Assembly: GCA_964531735.1 (NCBI GenBank)
Contig: CAZHGD010000011.1
Coordinates: forward strand, 18,468 to 82,467
Length of the DNA: 64,000 nt
Source: CAZHGD01 sp964531735
GTDB lineage: Bacteria; Armatimonadota; UBA10988
Direction of reading: 5' to 3'
The position numbers and the translations under genes are program-made. Below the pieces are notes generated by a model that searched no databases, had not been told where the DNA came from, and saw only the letters and a list, made by a program, of their open reading frames with translations. Below, one piece after another: positions 1 through 8,400 of this stretch. How positions within the stretch are numbered: the first letter of the stretch is position 1; each line of letters opens with the position of its first letter.

Positions 1-330
1 GCCATCGACGCGCCAGTTGACACTCGAATAGCCCAGCAGGCCGCGGTAGCGCAGTTGCGGCAGGCGCTGTGCGCGCTCGCGCTGCACTTCCGGGCTGTCC
101 CAGCGCGCCCGCACGAAGTAGAGATCGGGATCTCGTGGCTCGGCGCGCTGGCCCCAGCGCACAAAGCCGTAGGCGCGCTCGGCCAGGAACTCGTTGAGCT
201 GAGTCTCGTCAAGCACCAGCGGCGTGGCGCCGCCGAGGTGCGGCAGCATCCGCTCGACTCGCGCGGCGCTCAGCGGGTCGGCCATGACCTCGTCGAGCAC
301 GACCACGTGTTCGGGTTCCAGCGACAGCAT
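1..330 (-). CDS. Unidentified protein, N-terminal 110 residues (cut by the window edge)
   Basis: The frame opens at ATG 330-328 and runs without a stop to the left edge, so only the N-terminus is visible. A purine-rich ribosome site (gatgagg) lies about 6 nt upstream, and a TTGACT-N17-TCCAAT promoter sits at 384-356. The protein begins MLSLEPEHVVVLDEVMADP, then shows an alternating hydrophobic/charged pattern and a WG-rich central part. There is no signal peptide or membrane segment. The opening VVVLDE...PL..RVERMLP is loosely reminiscent of the N-terminal region of spore-photoproduct-lyase-like radical SAM proteins, but the cysteine motif that would decide this lies outside the window, so I do not assign a function. 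It is divergent from the gene at 438. Confidence 0.6.
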   Translation of the reverse strand, partial: MLSLEPEHVVVLDEVMADPLSAARVERMLPHLGGATPLVLDETQLNEFLAERAYGFVRWGQRAEPRDPDLYFVRARWDSPEVQRERAQRLPQLRYRGLLGYSSVNWRVDG

Positions 331-355
331 CGGTACCTCATCCTGCGTCGGCCGG

Positions 356-384
356 ATTGGAGCACAGTCGCCGCGCGGAGTCAA
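356..384 (-). promoter_or_regulatory. Promoter of the cut minus-strand gene
   Basis: On the minus strand TTGACT (384-379) is followed after 17 nt by TCCAAT (361-356). Predicted transcription starts near 349, giving a leader of about 19 nt before ATG 330. It matches the TTGAC-type promoters seen elsewhere in the window. Confidence 0.5.
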
Positions 385-437
385 CCCGAAGGACGCGCGG
401 TGCCGGCGCCGAAAAGCAGCCGTGACCGGAGAGCGCC

Positions 438-1805
438 GTGTTGAGCAATCGTTGGTGGGCCGTGTTGGCCGTCTGCGCTGTGGTCGTCGGCCACGGCCGC
501 GCCGAGGCCTGGGGCACCCACAACCAGATCACGCGCTGGGCCCTGGACGTGGTGCCGCAGGCGGAGCGCTGGCAGCAGGCGCTCGGACCGGCCAACTGGA
601 AGGCCCTGATCGACTTGAGCTGGCTGCCTGACCAACTCGATCAGGACCTCGGCAGCTTCTATGCTAACGACTACCTGCTGCTGCGGGCGCTGCCCTACCA
701 TGTGGTCACCGTCGACCCGCCGGTGCGGGTCAGTTGGCCGATCCACTTCCGCCGGTCGCTGCAGGCCCTGCGCACCGAGACGCCGGTGAACGCCGCGCGG
801 CAGATGGGTCCGCTACTGCACTTCATCCAGGACCCCGGCGCGCCGTCGCACGCCCACGAGCCCAGCCGGCTACACTTCGAGCGCGAGAACTGGGGGCCGT
901 GCAAAGTCGACATTCGCGACTACCAGCCTCGTCTGCTGGGTGCCTCCGACGACGAGGCGGTGCGTGGCCTGGAGCAGCGGATGGACGGCCTGATCGCCTT
1001 CGCACGGGCCAAGTCGCTGGAGGTCTGGCCGCTGGTCACCGCCGCGGCACCCGACCGGTCGAAGATCGATCCCCTGTTGCTGCTCGCCGGCCAGGAGTGT
1101 GCCCGGGTGACCGCCGACGCCGTCTACACGCTGATGACGCTCGGCCTGGCCCCGCAGCCGGCGGGCGGCGCCGTCGAGGGCACCATCAGCGCGCCCGAGA
1201 TGCCACTCGGCAACAACCACGGCGCCCGCGTGGTGCTGCTCGACACCGACTATGCCACCTTGGCCACCACCGCGCCTGGGGCGCCCGTGCCGGGTGGTTG
1301 GCGCGGCGAACTACGCTGGCACCACCTGCCGGCAGGCACCTACCGCGCCCTGGTCTATCGGACCGCGGCGCGCCCGTGGACGTCGCCGCCGTTCACGGTC
1401 AAGGTCGGCGAGACGACGCGCCTCGAGGCCCAGTTGCCGCCGGCCGAGCCGCTCGGCAACCTGGTCGAGAACCCGGATGGCCGGCTGTGCTATCTGAAGC
1501 CCGGCGAGCCCGACCGGTGGCGTCGCGTGGGCGGGGCCAAGGCGCCGGCCTGGCTGAACATGCCGGTTCGCCTGCTCAAGGGCCACCGCTATCGCCTCGG
1601 CCTCACGCTGCGGGACGCCGGCGCGAAGGCGTATGTGTCGCTGGGCACCGACACCAAACGCGAGGAGCGTGAGTTGGCCAGCGGCGCGGAGCAGACGGTC
1701 ACCGTCACCGAATCCGGCTGGACGGCCCGCCTGCGCGTGGCGACGGCGAAGCCCCTGGCCGAGGTGCTCGAGCGGGCCTGGGTGGTGGTGGCCGACGGGC
1801 CGTAG
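438..1805 (+). CDS. Exported S1/P1-nuclease / zinc phospholipase C-like protein
   Basis: A 455-residue protein starting at GTG 438 with GGAG about 5 nt upstream. A signal peptide (hydrophobic residues 8-20) is followed by AWGTHNQITRWAL, the mature N-terminal Trp and first His expected of the zinc phospholipase C / S1-P1 nuclease fold. LLHFIQDPGAPSHAHEP (about residues 130-146) supplies the H...D..H zinc ligands of that fold. Family enzymes bind three zinc ions and cleave phosphodiester bonds; which substrate is used here cannot be read from sequence. After about residue 245 come a beta-sandwich resembling carboxypeptidase-regulatory modules (PAGTYRALVYR) and a second beta-rich C-terminal part, unusual additions to the minimal fold. 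It stands alone, divergent from the cut gene. Confidence 0.7.
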   Translation: MLSNRWWAVLAVCAVVVGHGRAEAWGTHNQITRWALDVVPQAERWQQALGPANWKALIDLSWLPDQLDQDLGSFYANDYLLLRALPYHVVTVDPPVRVSWPIHFRRSLQALRTETPVNAARQMGPLLHFIQDPGAPSHAHEPSRLHFERENWGPCKVDIRDYQPRLLGASDDEAVRGLEQRMDGLIAFARAKSLEVWPLVTAAAPDRSKIDPLLLLAGQECARVTADAVYTLMTLGLAPQPAGGAVEGTISAPEMPLGNNHGARVVLLDTDYATLATTAPGAPVPGGWRGELRWHHLPAGTYRALVYRTAARPWTSPPFTVKVGETTRLEAQLPPAEPLGNLVENPDGRLCYLKPGEPDRWRRVGGAKAPAWLNMPVRLLKGHRYRLGLTLRDAGAKAYVSLGTDTKREERELASGAEQTVTVTESGWTARLRVATAKPLAEVLERAWVVVADGP

Positions 1806-1917
1806 CCGGTGGCGGTCGGGCGTCGTGGCGATGGCGCGACCGGCTGCGCCGGGGTACGCGGGCGCGGGGTGCCTCAGGTGTCGCTGGCGACCGGTCGTTC
1901 GCGCACGTAGAACCACA

Positions 1918-3030
1918 TCAAGGTGCCGCCGGCGCTGTCGCTGACAGGTCGGCGACCGGCCGCCGGCGGGCGGCGCTGGTCCAGCGCGGCGGGATCAGCG
2001 TGGCTGTGCCGTCCGAGTGCCGCCAGAGCGCCTGGGTGACGTCGCCACCGTCGAGGTTGACCGCGCCGTGGGCGCCGAGAGCCAGCCAGAAGCGCTGCTC
2101 GTCCGGCACCGTCCACCCGCCAGGCAACGGCCAGAGCCAGGCCAGGGCAAGCAGGCTGAGCCCTTCGGAATCGGGCTCCTTGACCACCAGCAGCCAGAGC
2201 TTCCGGCCATCGGCGCTCCAGCCGATCGAGGTGCGCGAGGTGCGCAGGTAGTCGACATCCGGAATGGGACCCACATCGTCGGCGGTGCAAGGCACCGGGC
2301 GGCGCGGCGGCGGTGTGCCCCGTCGGGGCGGCGCTGAGAGGCGCAGCGGACGAGCACCCCTGACCAGGCATTGTGCGCCACCGGAGGCATCGCGAAAGCG
2401 GCCGGCGAGGTCGGTGGGAGCGGGTTGGAACTGTGTGTCGAGACCGAAACCGGCACCGTCATGGGTCACGCCCACCGTCCAGCGGATCGCCCTCGCCGCC
2501 AGCGGTACGCGTCCGTTGATGACCACCGGCGTCAGGTGCCGCGGTGGGCCTGGCCGTGAGTACCGCCCGAGATGGTTGAAGAACGGCCCGTTCCAAGCCG
2601 CCACGATTGGGCCTCGGCCCTGGGCTTCCAGGTGGGCGACCGCGCGGCCGGTTCCACGCCACCAGTAGTCGACACGGTCATCCCACGGTCGTGCGTCGTC
2701 CTCGTCCTGATCGTACAACTGGAGGCAGAGACGCGGGTTGGCGCCCTGGTCGAACTCGATGAGGTCGCACCAGGTCCCGTCGGGCGACGACCGGTCGAAC
2801 CAGTGGGTCACGCCTGGCCACGGCCGGTCGATCTGGGCCTGCGGCCAAGGCCAGGCCGCCGCCGCGCTCGGCGCGGCCAAGTCACCACAACTCAGGCTGC
2901 GCAACCCGCCGACGAACCGCCATTTCACGAAAGCCAAGCTGGCCACCACCAGCCCGATAGCGCTCCAGGTCAGCCAGCGGCGGGCACTGGGCGAGTTCGA
3001 TGGGCCTGTGGCGGCTGGCCTCGGTGGCAT
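1918..3030 (-). CDS. Membrane-anchored phosphodiester glycosidase-like (NAGPA/DUF2233) protein, probable 3' frameshift
   Basis: Start ATG 3030-3028 gives 370 residues with an N-terminal signal-anchor (about residues 18-38) after a short basic segment; the frame is open further upstream to 3165 but that region has no membrane-type start. The C-terminal half fits the phosphodiester glycosidase family of NAGPA (the uncovering enzyme that removes GlcNAc from phosphodiesters): a Trp-rich barrel-like region, then AVNLDGGD at about residues 323-330, the family's NLDGG active-site motif. After the conserved RPVAD the frame ends in an unrelated tail. Dropping into the next frame near 1943-1950 gives SDSAGGTLMWFYVRERP, ending at 1874, which looks like the normal family C-terminus. 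A one-base deletion is therefore likely. Substrate unknown. Confidence 0.65.
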   Translation of the reverse strand: MPPRPAATGPSNSPSARRWLTWSAIGLVVASLAFVKWRFVGGLRSLSCGDLAAPSAAAAWPWPQAQIDRPWPGVTHWFDRSSPDGTWCDLIEFDQGANPRLCLQLYDQDEDDARPWDDRVDYWWRGTGRAVAHLEAQGRGPIVAAWNGPFFNHLGRYSRPGPPRHLTPVVINGRVPLAARAIRWTVGVTHDGAGFGLDTQFQPAPTDLAGRFRDASGGAQCLVRGARPLRLSAPPRRGTPPPRRPVPCTADDVGPIPDVDYLRTSRTSIGWSADGRKLWLLVVKEPDSEGLSLLALAWLWPLPGGWTVPDEQRFWLALGAHGAVNLDGGDVTQALWRHSDGTATLIPPRWTSAARRRPVADLSATAPAAP

Positions 3031-3181
3031 GGTGTGAGTATGCTCGATTCCGCCGCGGCCGTCCATGTCGGAGTGGTAACCGCGGTGCCGCTGGGGTAGG
3101 CTGCCCGCCGGTGTCGAGCGGCGCTGCCACTTGCCATGGGCTGCGTCGGTCGCCGACATGGGCACCGCAGGCGCTCAGCGG

Positions 3182-3210
3182 TTGACCCTCTCCGCCGGCC
3201 ACGATACGCT
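3182..3210 (+). promoter_or_regulatory. Promoter predicting a leaderless mRNA
   Basis: TTGACC (3182-3187), a 17-nt spacer and TACGCT (3205-3210). Predicted transcription start is 3216-3218, one to three nucleotides before ATG 3219, so there is no room for a ribosome-binding site. It also argues against the in-frame GTG at 3213. Confidence 0.55.
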
Positions 3211-3218
3211 CTGTGACC

Positions 3219-4403
3219 ATGCCCGCATCCACAGACCATACCATCCTGGCCGGCGCCGCGGCCGTCGAGGTGACGCCGCCGGTGGGTTGCCACCTGGCCG
3301 GGTTCGGCCACAACCGCCGCGCCGAGACGGTTCACGACCCGCTCTGGGCGCGGGCGTTGACGCTGCAGGCCGGACGCCAGACCGTGGTGCTGGTCAGCGT
3401 GGACTGCCTGGGGCTCCTGGCCGTGGACGCCGAGGCGATCGCCTCGCGGGCCGGCTTGCGCGTCGGGCAACTGGTGGTGTGCGCCACGCACACCCACTCG
3501 GGCCCCGACACCCTCGGCCTGTGGGGCCCCGACGACCAGACGAGTGGCTGTGAGCCGGCGGTGGTGGCCGACCTGCTCGACGGCGCCGCGACCGCGGTGG
3601 CGCAAGCGTTGGGCGCCTTGCGCCCGGCCTTGCTGACGTTCACCCGGGCCACCGCCCCGCCGCGATGCGCGGTCAACCTGCGCGACCCCGACAGCGTCGA
3701 CCCAGAGATCGCCGTCCTGCACTGCGGCGATGCCGGCACCGGCCGGGCCATCGGCACGCTGGTCAACTGGGCCTGCCACCCCGAGGTCTTGCAGCACCGC
3801 AGCCAGGCCATCTCGTCCGACTTCGTCGACCCGCTGCGCCGGCGTCTCGAGGAGACGCTCGGCGGCGTGACGGTGTTCGCCAACGGCGCGCTGGGCGCCA
3901 TGGTGAGCCCGGCGGCGGCGGGCGACGGGTTCGACGAGGCGACGCGGATCGGGCAGGCGGTGGCCGACGAGGTGGTCATCGCCCTGCGCGCGGCCGAAGA
4001 GGTGGTGGAGGAGACCACGCTGGCGGTGGCCACGCGCGAAGTGGCCATCCCGCTCGACAACGACACCTTCCGCGAGGCGAGCCGCCACGGCGTGCTGCGC
4101 CGGCCGGTCGGCGACCTCGACTACCTGACCACCACGGTGACCGCCTGGTCGCTCGGACCGGCGACGCTGCTGATGGTGCCGGGCGAAGCCCAGCCGGTAC
4201 TGGGCCGGCGCTGGAAGCGCATGATGAGCCGCCGGCACCGGTTCGTCATCGGGCTGGCCAACGACGAGCTGGGCTATATCCTGCGGCCCGACGACGCACG
4301 CAACGAGCGCTACGCCTACGAGGCCGCCGTGTCGTGCGGCGTCGAGACCGGCTACCTCCTGCACGAGGCCGTGCAGCGCGTGCTGGCCGCTGTGGACGGC
4401 TGA
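3219..4403 (+). CDS. Neutral/alkaline ceramidase N-terminal-domain-like hydrolase
   Basis: A 394-residue protein without a signal peptide. It has the landmarks of the neutral ceramidase N-terminal domain family: AGAAAVEVTPPVG near the start, the hydrophobic strand TVVLVSVDCLG, and CATHTHSGPD with zinc-ligand His at 91 and 93. WACHPEVL (about 180) and the region before NDELGYIL add further family-conserved positions. Family members are amidohydrolases; true ceramidases are much longer, exported and carry a C-terminal Ig domain, so this shorter cytoplasmic form more likely acts on another substrate and resembles the many uncharacterised bacterial proteins of the family. The start is fixed by the promoter at 3182. 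The next gene (DNA methyltransferase) follows 156 nt downstream and appears to have its own control region. Confidence 0.75.
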   Translation: MPASTDHTILAGAAAVEVTPPVGCHLAGFGHNRRAETVHDPLWARALTLQAGRQTVVLVSVDCLGLLAVDAEAIASRAGLRVGQLVVCATHTHSGPDTLGLWGPDDQTSGCEPAVVADLLDGAATAVAQALGALRPALLTFTRATAPPRCAVNLRDPDSVDPEIAVLHCGDAGTGRAIGTLVNWACHPEVLQHRSQAISSDFVDPLRRRLEETLGGVTVFANGALGAMVSPAAAGDGFDEATRIGQAVADEVVIALRAAEEVVEETTLAVATREVAIPLDNDTFREASRHGVLRRPVGDLDYLTTTVTAWSLGPATLLMVPGEAQPVLGRRWKRMMSRRHRFVIGLANDELGYILRPDDARNERYAYEAAVSCGVETGYLLHEAVQRVLAAVDG

Positions 4404-4420
4404 CCCGCCGGTGCGGTTGG

Positions 4421-4537
4421 CGAACGCGCGGTTCGACCCGCGAACGCTGTTCGCAAGACGCACGCCGGTCGCGGGAAACCCGCTCTGAGAGCGCATGTCT
4501 ACTGACCCCGAACGAGCCGGAAGTCGTCCGGTTCGGG
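4421..4537 (+). promoter_or_regulatory. Dyad-rich leader of the DNA methyltransferase gene
   Basis: Three inverted repeats share CGAAC/GTTCG half-sites: CGAAC-N5-GTTCG at 4421-4435, GCGAAC-N3-GTTCGC at 4440-4454, and CCCGAA...TTCGGG at 4507-4537, whose inner arms CCGGA/TCCGG make a bulged hairpin. Between them are GCGGG-AAA-CCCGC (4471-4483) and a 13-bp palindrome centred on 4487. The half-sites resemble Gram-positive LexA boxes (CGAAC-N4-GTTCG), but none has the N4 spacing, so the regulator is unknown. The last hairpin ends 3 nt before the ribosome site AGGGAAGGAG (4541-4550). Confidence 0.5.
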
Positions 4538-4559
4538 CCGAGGGAAGGAGACGCGACTC

Positions 4560-5396
4560 ATGGCGATGCGGGCGATCGAGGCAGCCGGCTCCAGTCTGCA
4601 ACCGTGGCTTGACCGGGTCATCACGGGCGACTGCGTGGACGTGCTGGAGCAACTGCCCGAGGCATCGGTCGACCTGATCTTCGCCGACCCGCCTTACAAC
4701 CTGCAACTCCAGAACACCCTCATTCGGCCCGACCGTAGTCTGGTCGACGCCGTGGACGACGAGTGGGACCAGTTCGAATCGTTCGCGGCCTACGATCAGT
4801 TCACGCGCCGCTGGCTCAGCGCCTGCCGCCGGGTACTCAAAGAGACCGGCACCATCTGGGTCATCGGCAGCTACCACAACATCTACCGCGTCGGCGGCGT
4901 GCTCCAGGATCTGGGCTACTGGTTCCTCAACGACATCGTCTGGGTCAAGGCCAACCCGATGCCGAACTTCCGCGGCGTGCGCTTCACCAATGCCCACGAG
5001 ACGCTGCTGTGGTGCAAGAAGAGCGCCGGCGCCCGCGGCTACACCTTCAACTACCACGAGATGAAGGCCGACAACGGCGGCAAGCAGATGCGCAGCGACT
5101 GGCGCTTCAGCCTCTGCACCGGTGGTGAGCGACTGCGCGACGAGCAGGGCAACAAGCTCCACCCGACGCAGAAGCCGCTGCCGCTGGTGGACCGCATCGT
5201 GCGCGCGAGCAGTCAGCCCGGTGACGTCGTGCTCGACCCGTTCGCCGGCACCGGCACGACCGCCGTGGCGGCGCAGCGGCACGACCGCCGCTACATCGCC
5301 ATCGAGCGCGAGCCGCTCTACGCCGCCGCCGCCGAAGCCCGGCTGGCCGGCGAGCGCGAGGCCTTCGAGGCGCCGATGGTGGCCTTCGGCTCCTAA
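4560..5396 (+). CDS. Solitary CcrM/HinfI-type DNA adenine methyltransferase (predicted GANTC)
   Basis: A 278-residue beta-class DNA methyltransferase. Motif IV DPPYN is at residues 43-47, followed by NLQL, then VDAVDDEWDQF, WVIGSYHNI, NPMPNFRG and FTNAHETL. The AdoMet-binding LDPFAGTGTT (from 225) comes last, the order of the beta class. The whole stretch is very like Caulobacter CcrM and HinfI methylases, so m6A in GANTC is the predicted product. CcrM is about 358 residues with a C-terminal RAMA domain; this protein stops just after the methylase core and lacks it. No restriction endonuclease is beside it, so it is a solitary methylase. A strong ribosome site (AGGGAAGGAG) precedes ATG 4560, and a GANTC site (GACTC, 4555-4559) abuts the start codon, which could allow self-regulation. 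Confidence 0.88.
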   Translation: MAMRAIEAAGSSLQPWLDRVITGDCVDVLEQLPEASVDLIFADPPYNLQLQNTLIRPDRSLVDAVDDEWDQFESFAAYDQFTRRWLSACRRVLKETGTIWVIGSYHNIYRVGGVLQDLGYWFLNDIVWVKANPMPNFRGVRFTNAHETLLWCKKSAGARGYTFNYHEMKADNGGKQMRSDWRFSLCTGGERLRDEQGNKLHPTQKPLPLVDRIVRASSQPGDVVLDPFAGTGTTAVAAQRHDRRYIAIEREPLYAAAAEARLAGEREAFEAPMVAFGS

Positions 5397-5447
5397 CCGG
5401 AAGGGCCAAGCACGCGGCTGCCGAAGCCCCACCGCCAGGAGTCTGGC

Positions 5448-8400
5448 ATGCGTGTGGCGGCTATCCTGTGGGCCTGCCTGGCGGTGCTTCCCGCCGGTGC
5501 GGGCAACCTGTTGCGCAACCCGAGCTTCGAGGAGGCCGACGCGCACGGCCTGCCGGCGCAATGGGCTTGGCGCCCCGGCGCGGCCAACGGGACGCTCGCC
5601 TTGGACGACACCGTCGCCCGGAGCGGGCACCGCTCGGTGCGCATTGCCAACCCGACGCCGCTACGCCCGCATGTCTACGCGATGCTGTTCCAGCGCGCGC
5701 GGGTCAAGCCGGGCGAGACCTACACACTCTCGGCCTACGTCCGCGGCGCGCAGCCCGGTCAGGCCTGGATCGGTGGCGGGCACGAGTGGCGAGTGCGCCT
5801 GGCCGTGCCCGCCGGGCCGGACTGGCAGCGCGTCGCCATCACCTTCACCACCGGGCCACAGGAGCGCGAGTGGGAGGTGGGCATCCATTCGGACAGCACC
5901 TCGCCGGGCTTCTGGGTGGACGACGTGCAACTGGTGCCCGGCGGCGAGCCGCAGCCGTTCGAACTGCCGCAGCCGGCGCCGGCCGGCGCGCTGACGGTGG
6001 CGCTGGAGGCGGCGCAAGGGGCCAACCTGCTGCCCAATGCCTCGTTCGAGCGCCTCGCCCAGGGCGCCCCGGCGAGTTGGGTGTGGGACCCGCGCAACAC
6101 CGATGCCAAGCTGGCCATCGTCGAGCCGGGTCACTTCGGCCAGCGCTGCGTCAAGATCACCAACGGCACCGCGTTCGGCCCGCACATCTACGGCCAACTC
6201 CGCCTGGCCGAGCCACTGAAGGTGGCGCCGAAGACGCGCTACACGCTGTCGTTCTACTGCCGCAGCGATGGTTCGCCGGGCCACGCCTGGGTCGGCGGGG
6301 CCACGGACTGGCGGGTGCGCGCGCGGGTGCCGGGCACCAACGGCGCCTGGCAGCGGGTGTCCACCACGTTTGTCACTCGCGAGAACGAGACCAGCATTCC
6401 GCTGATGATCAACACGGACAGCCCGACGGCCGGCTTCCTGATCGACGATGTGCAGTTGGAGGAGGGCGGTCTGGCGACACCGTTCGACGCGCCGGACACG
6501 TCGCTGCCGGCCCAACTGGCCGTGGAGAACGTGCCCGAGGACGATGCCGACATGCCACCGTGGAAGCCGGAGTTGTACCCCACGGCGCGGTGGTGCTTCG
6601 CCCGGCGCGAGATCGTCTGGGACGGCGCCTTGACGCTGCCGGAGCCGCTGGCGAAGGGCCGCGTCGAGGTCACCTTGAGCGCCGGCGGCCGGTCACTGGC
6701 GCAAGGCCAGGCCAGCCTGGACGGGTCGCTGCCGAAGCGTGCCCGGCTGACCATTCGCTACGGCCTGACCGGCCAGCCACCCGAGCAGGCGCGGCTGGAG
6801 GCCGCGGTGGTGGCCGCGGACGGCCGGCGCCTGGCCACCGCCACGGCTGACCTGGAGGTGCGCACGGCGGCGATGGTGGCCGCGCTGCTGCAGGCACTGG
6901 AGCCGCGGCTGGCCGCGCTGGCGGCCAAGGCCGCCGCCGACGACTACCAGCGCGTGACGGTGACCGTGCTGCGCAACTTCATCCGGTTCACGCGCGACGA
7001 CCTGGCGCACGGCGCGGTGAACCGCGCGTATGACACGGCCCGCGAGCTGATGATGCTGGCCGACCGCGCCGAGCAGGCCAAGCCACGTCCGCGCGCGCCG
7101 CGCTATGTCACCTCGCCGTTGACCATCGCCGGTCCGACCTTCGTGGGCACGGCCCAACTGCCCGACGGCTCGCGCGAGCAGCGCCCGATCTGGTTCAACG
7201 GCTACGGCCACTTCGGCTCGGTGGTGCGCGATCTGGAGCAGTGGCCCGACTACGGTCACAACCTGATCCAGGTCGAGTTCGGACCCGACAGCGTGTTGCC
7301 GGCCGAAGGTCAGGTCTCCACGGCCGCCATCGACAGCTTCCTGAAGCTGTGCGACCGGGCCGCCAAGGCCAATGTGCAGGTCAACCTGCTGCTCTCGCCG
7401 CACTACTTCCCCGAGTGGGCGCTACGGAAGTGGCCGTACCTGAAGGACTTCGACGGCGGCTTCTTCCGGTATAGCGTCTACGCGCCCGAAGCGCGGACGG
7501 TCATCGAGCGGTCGCTGCGCGAGGTGATCCCGCGCCTCAAGGACCATCCGGCGCTGCACAGTGTCTGCTTGTCCAACGAGCCGTTGAGCCTCGACCTGTC
7601 GCGCTGCCGTTACGCGGCGCGGCTGTGGCGCCAATGGTTGCAGCAACGGTACCAGACGGTTGAGGCCGTCAACGCGCGGTGGGGCACGCGGCATGCCAGC
7701 TTCGACGCCATTGCGGTGCCGCCGCCGCAGCTCGAAGCGACCGCGCTCAACTACGACTTCACGCTGTTCAACCAGGAGGCCTTCGCGCAGTTCCACGCCT
7801 GGATGGCCAACATCGTCCGCTCGCTGGCGCCCAACCTGCCGGTGCACGCGAAGATCATGATGAGCGCGCACTTCCAGCGGAGTCTGCACGGCGACTGGTG
7901 CATCGCGCCCGAGCTGTTCAGCCGGCTCAGCTCGATCAACGGCAACGATTGTTGCAAGTGGCCACGCGCCGACGGCTGGGCGTGCAACTGGGTCGGCGAG
8001 AACATGGGCTACGACTACCAGCGCTCGGCGGCCGATCGGCCCGTGTTCAACTCCGAGAACCACCTGATCATGGACCGCGATGTCAGCGACGTCTCGCCCG
8101 AGTACATCCAGAACGTCTACTGGCAGGGGGCCATCCACGGCCAGGGCGCCACGACGACCTGGGTCTGGGAGCGGACCTACGAGGCGGAGTCGGACTTCGC
8201 CGGGAGCCTGATGCACCGGCCGAAGTGCGTCGAGGCCAACGGCTGGACGACGTTGGATCTGAACCGGGCGGCGCGCGAGGTGGCCGCCATCGCCGCCGAG
8301 CCGTTCCGCATCGCCGTTCTCTGGTCGCAGGCGACCTCGGTGTTCCGGGGTTCGGCGCACGGCGGCGATGTGGCCCGGGCCTACGCGGCGGCCAACTTCC

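Noticed and set aside
4426..4442. tRNA T-arm (GGTTCGA context)
   Set aside because: Only a 5-bp hairpin; no acceptor, D or anticodon stem can be formed around it.
4421..4454. LexA box
   Set aside because: The half-sites match CGAAC/GTTCG but spacing is 5 and 3 nt instead of 4, so a LexA assignment is not supported.
2970..5630. 886-codon minus-strand open frame
   Set aside because: It lies antisense to the ceramidase-like and methylase genes, which have clear motifs; the translation is low-complexity Arg/Gly/Ala with no family signal. Long antisense frames are expected in GC-rich DNA.
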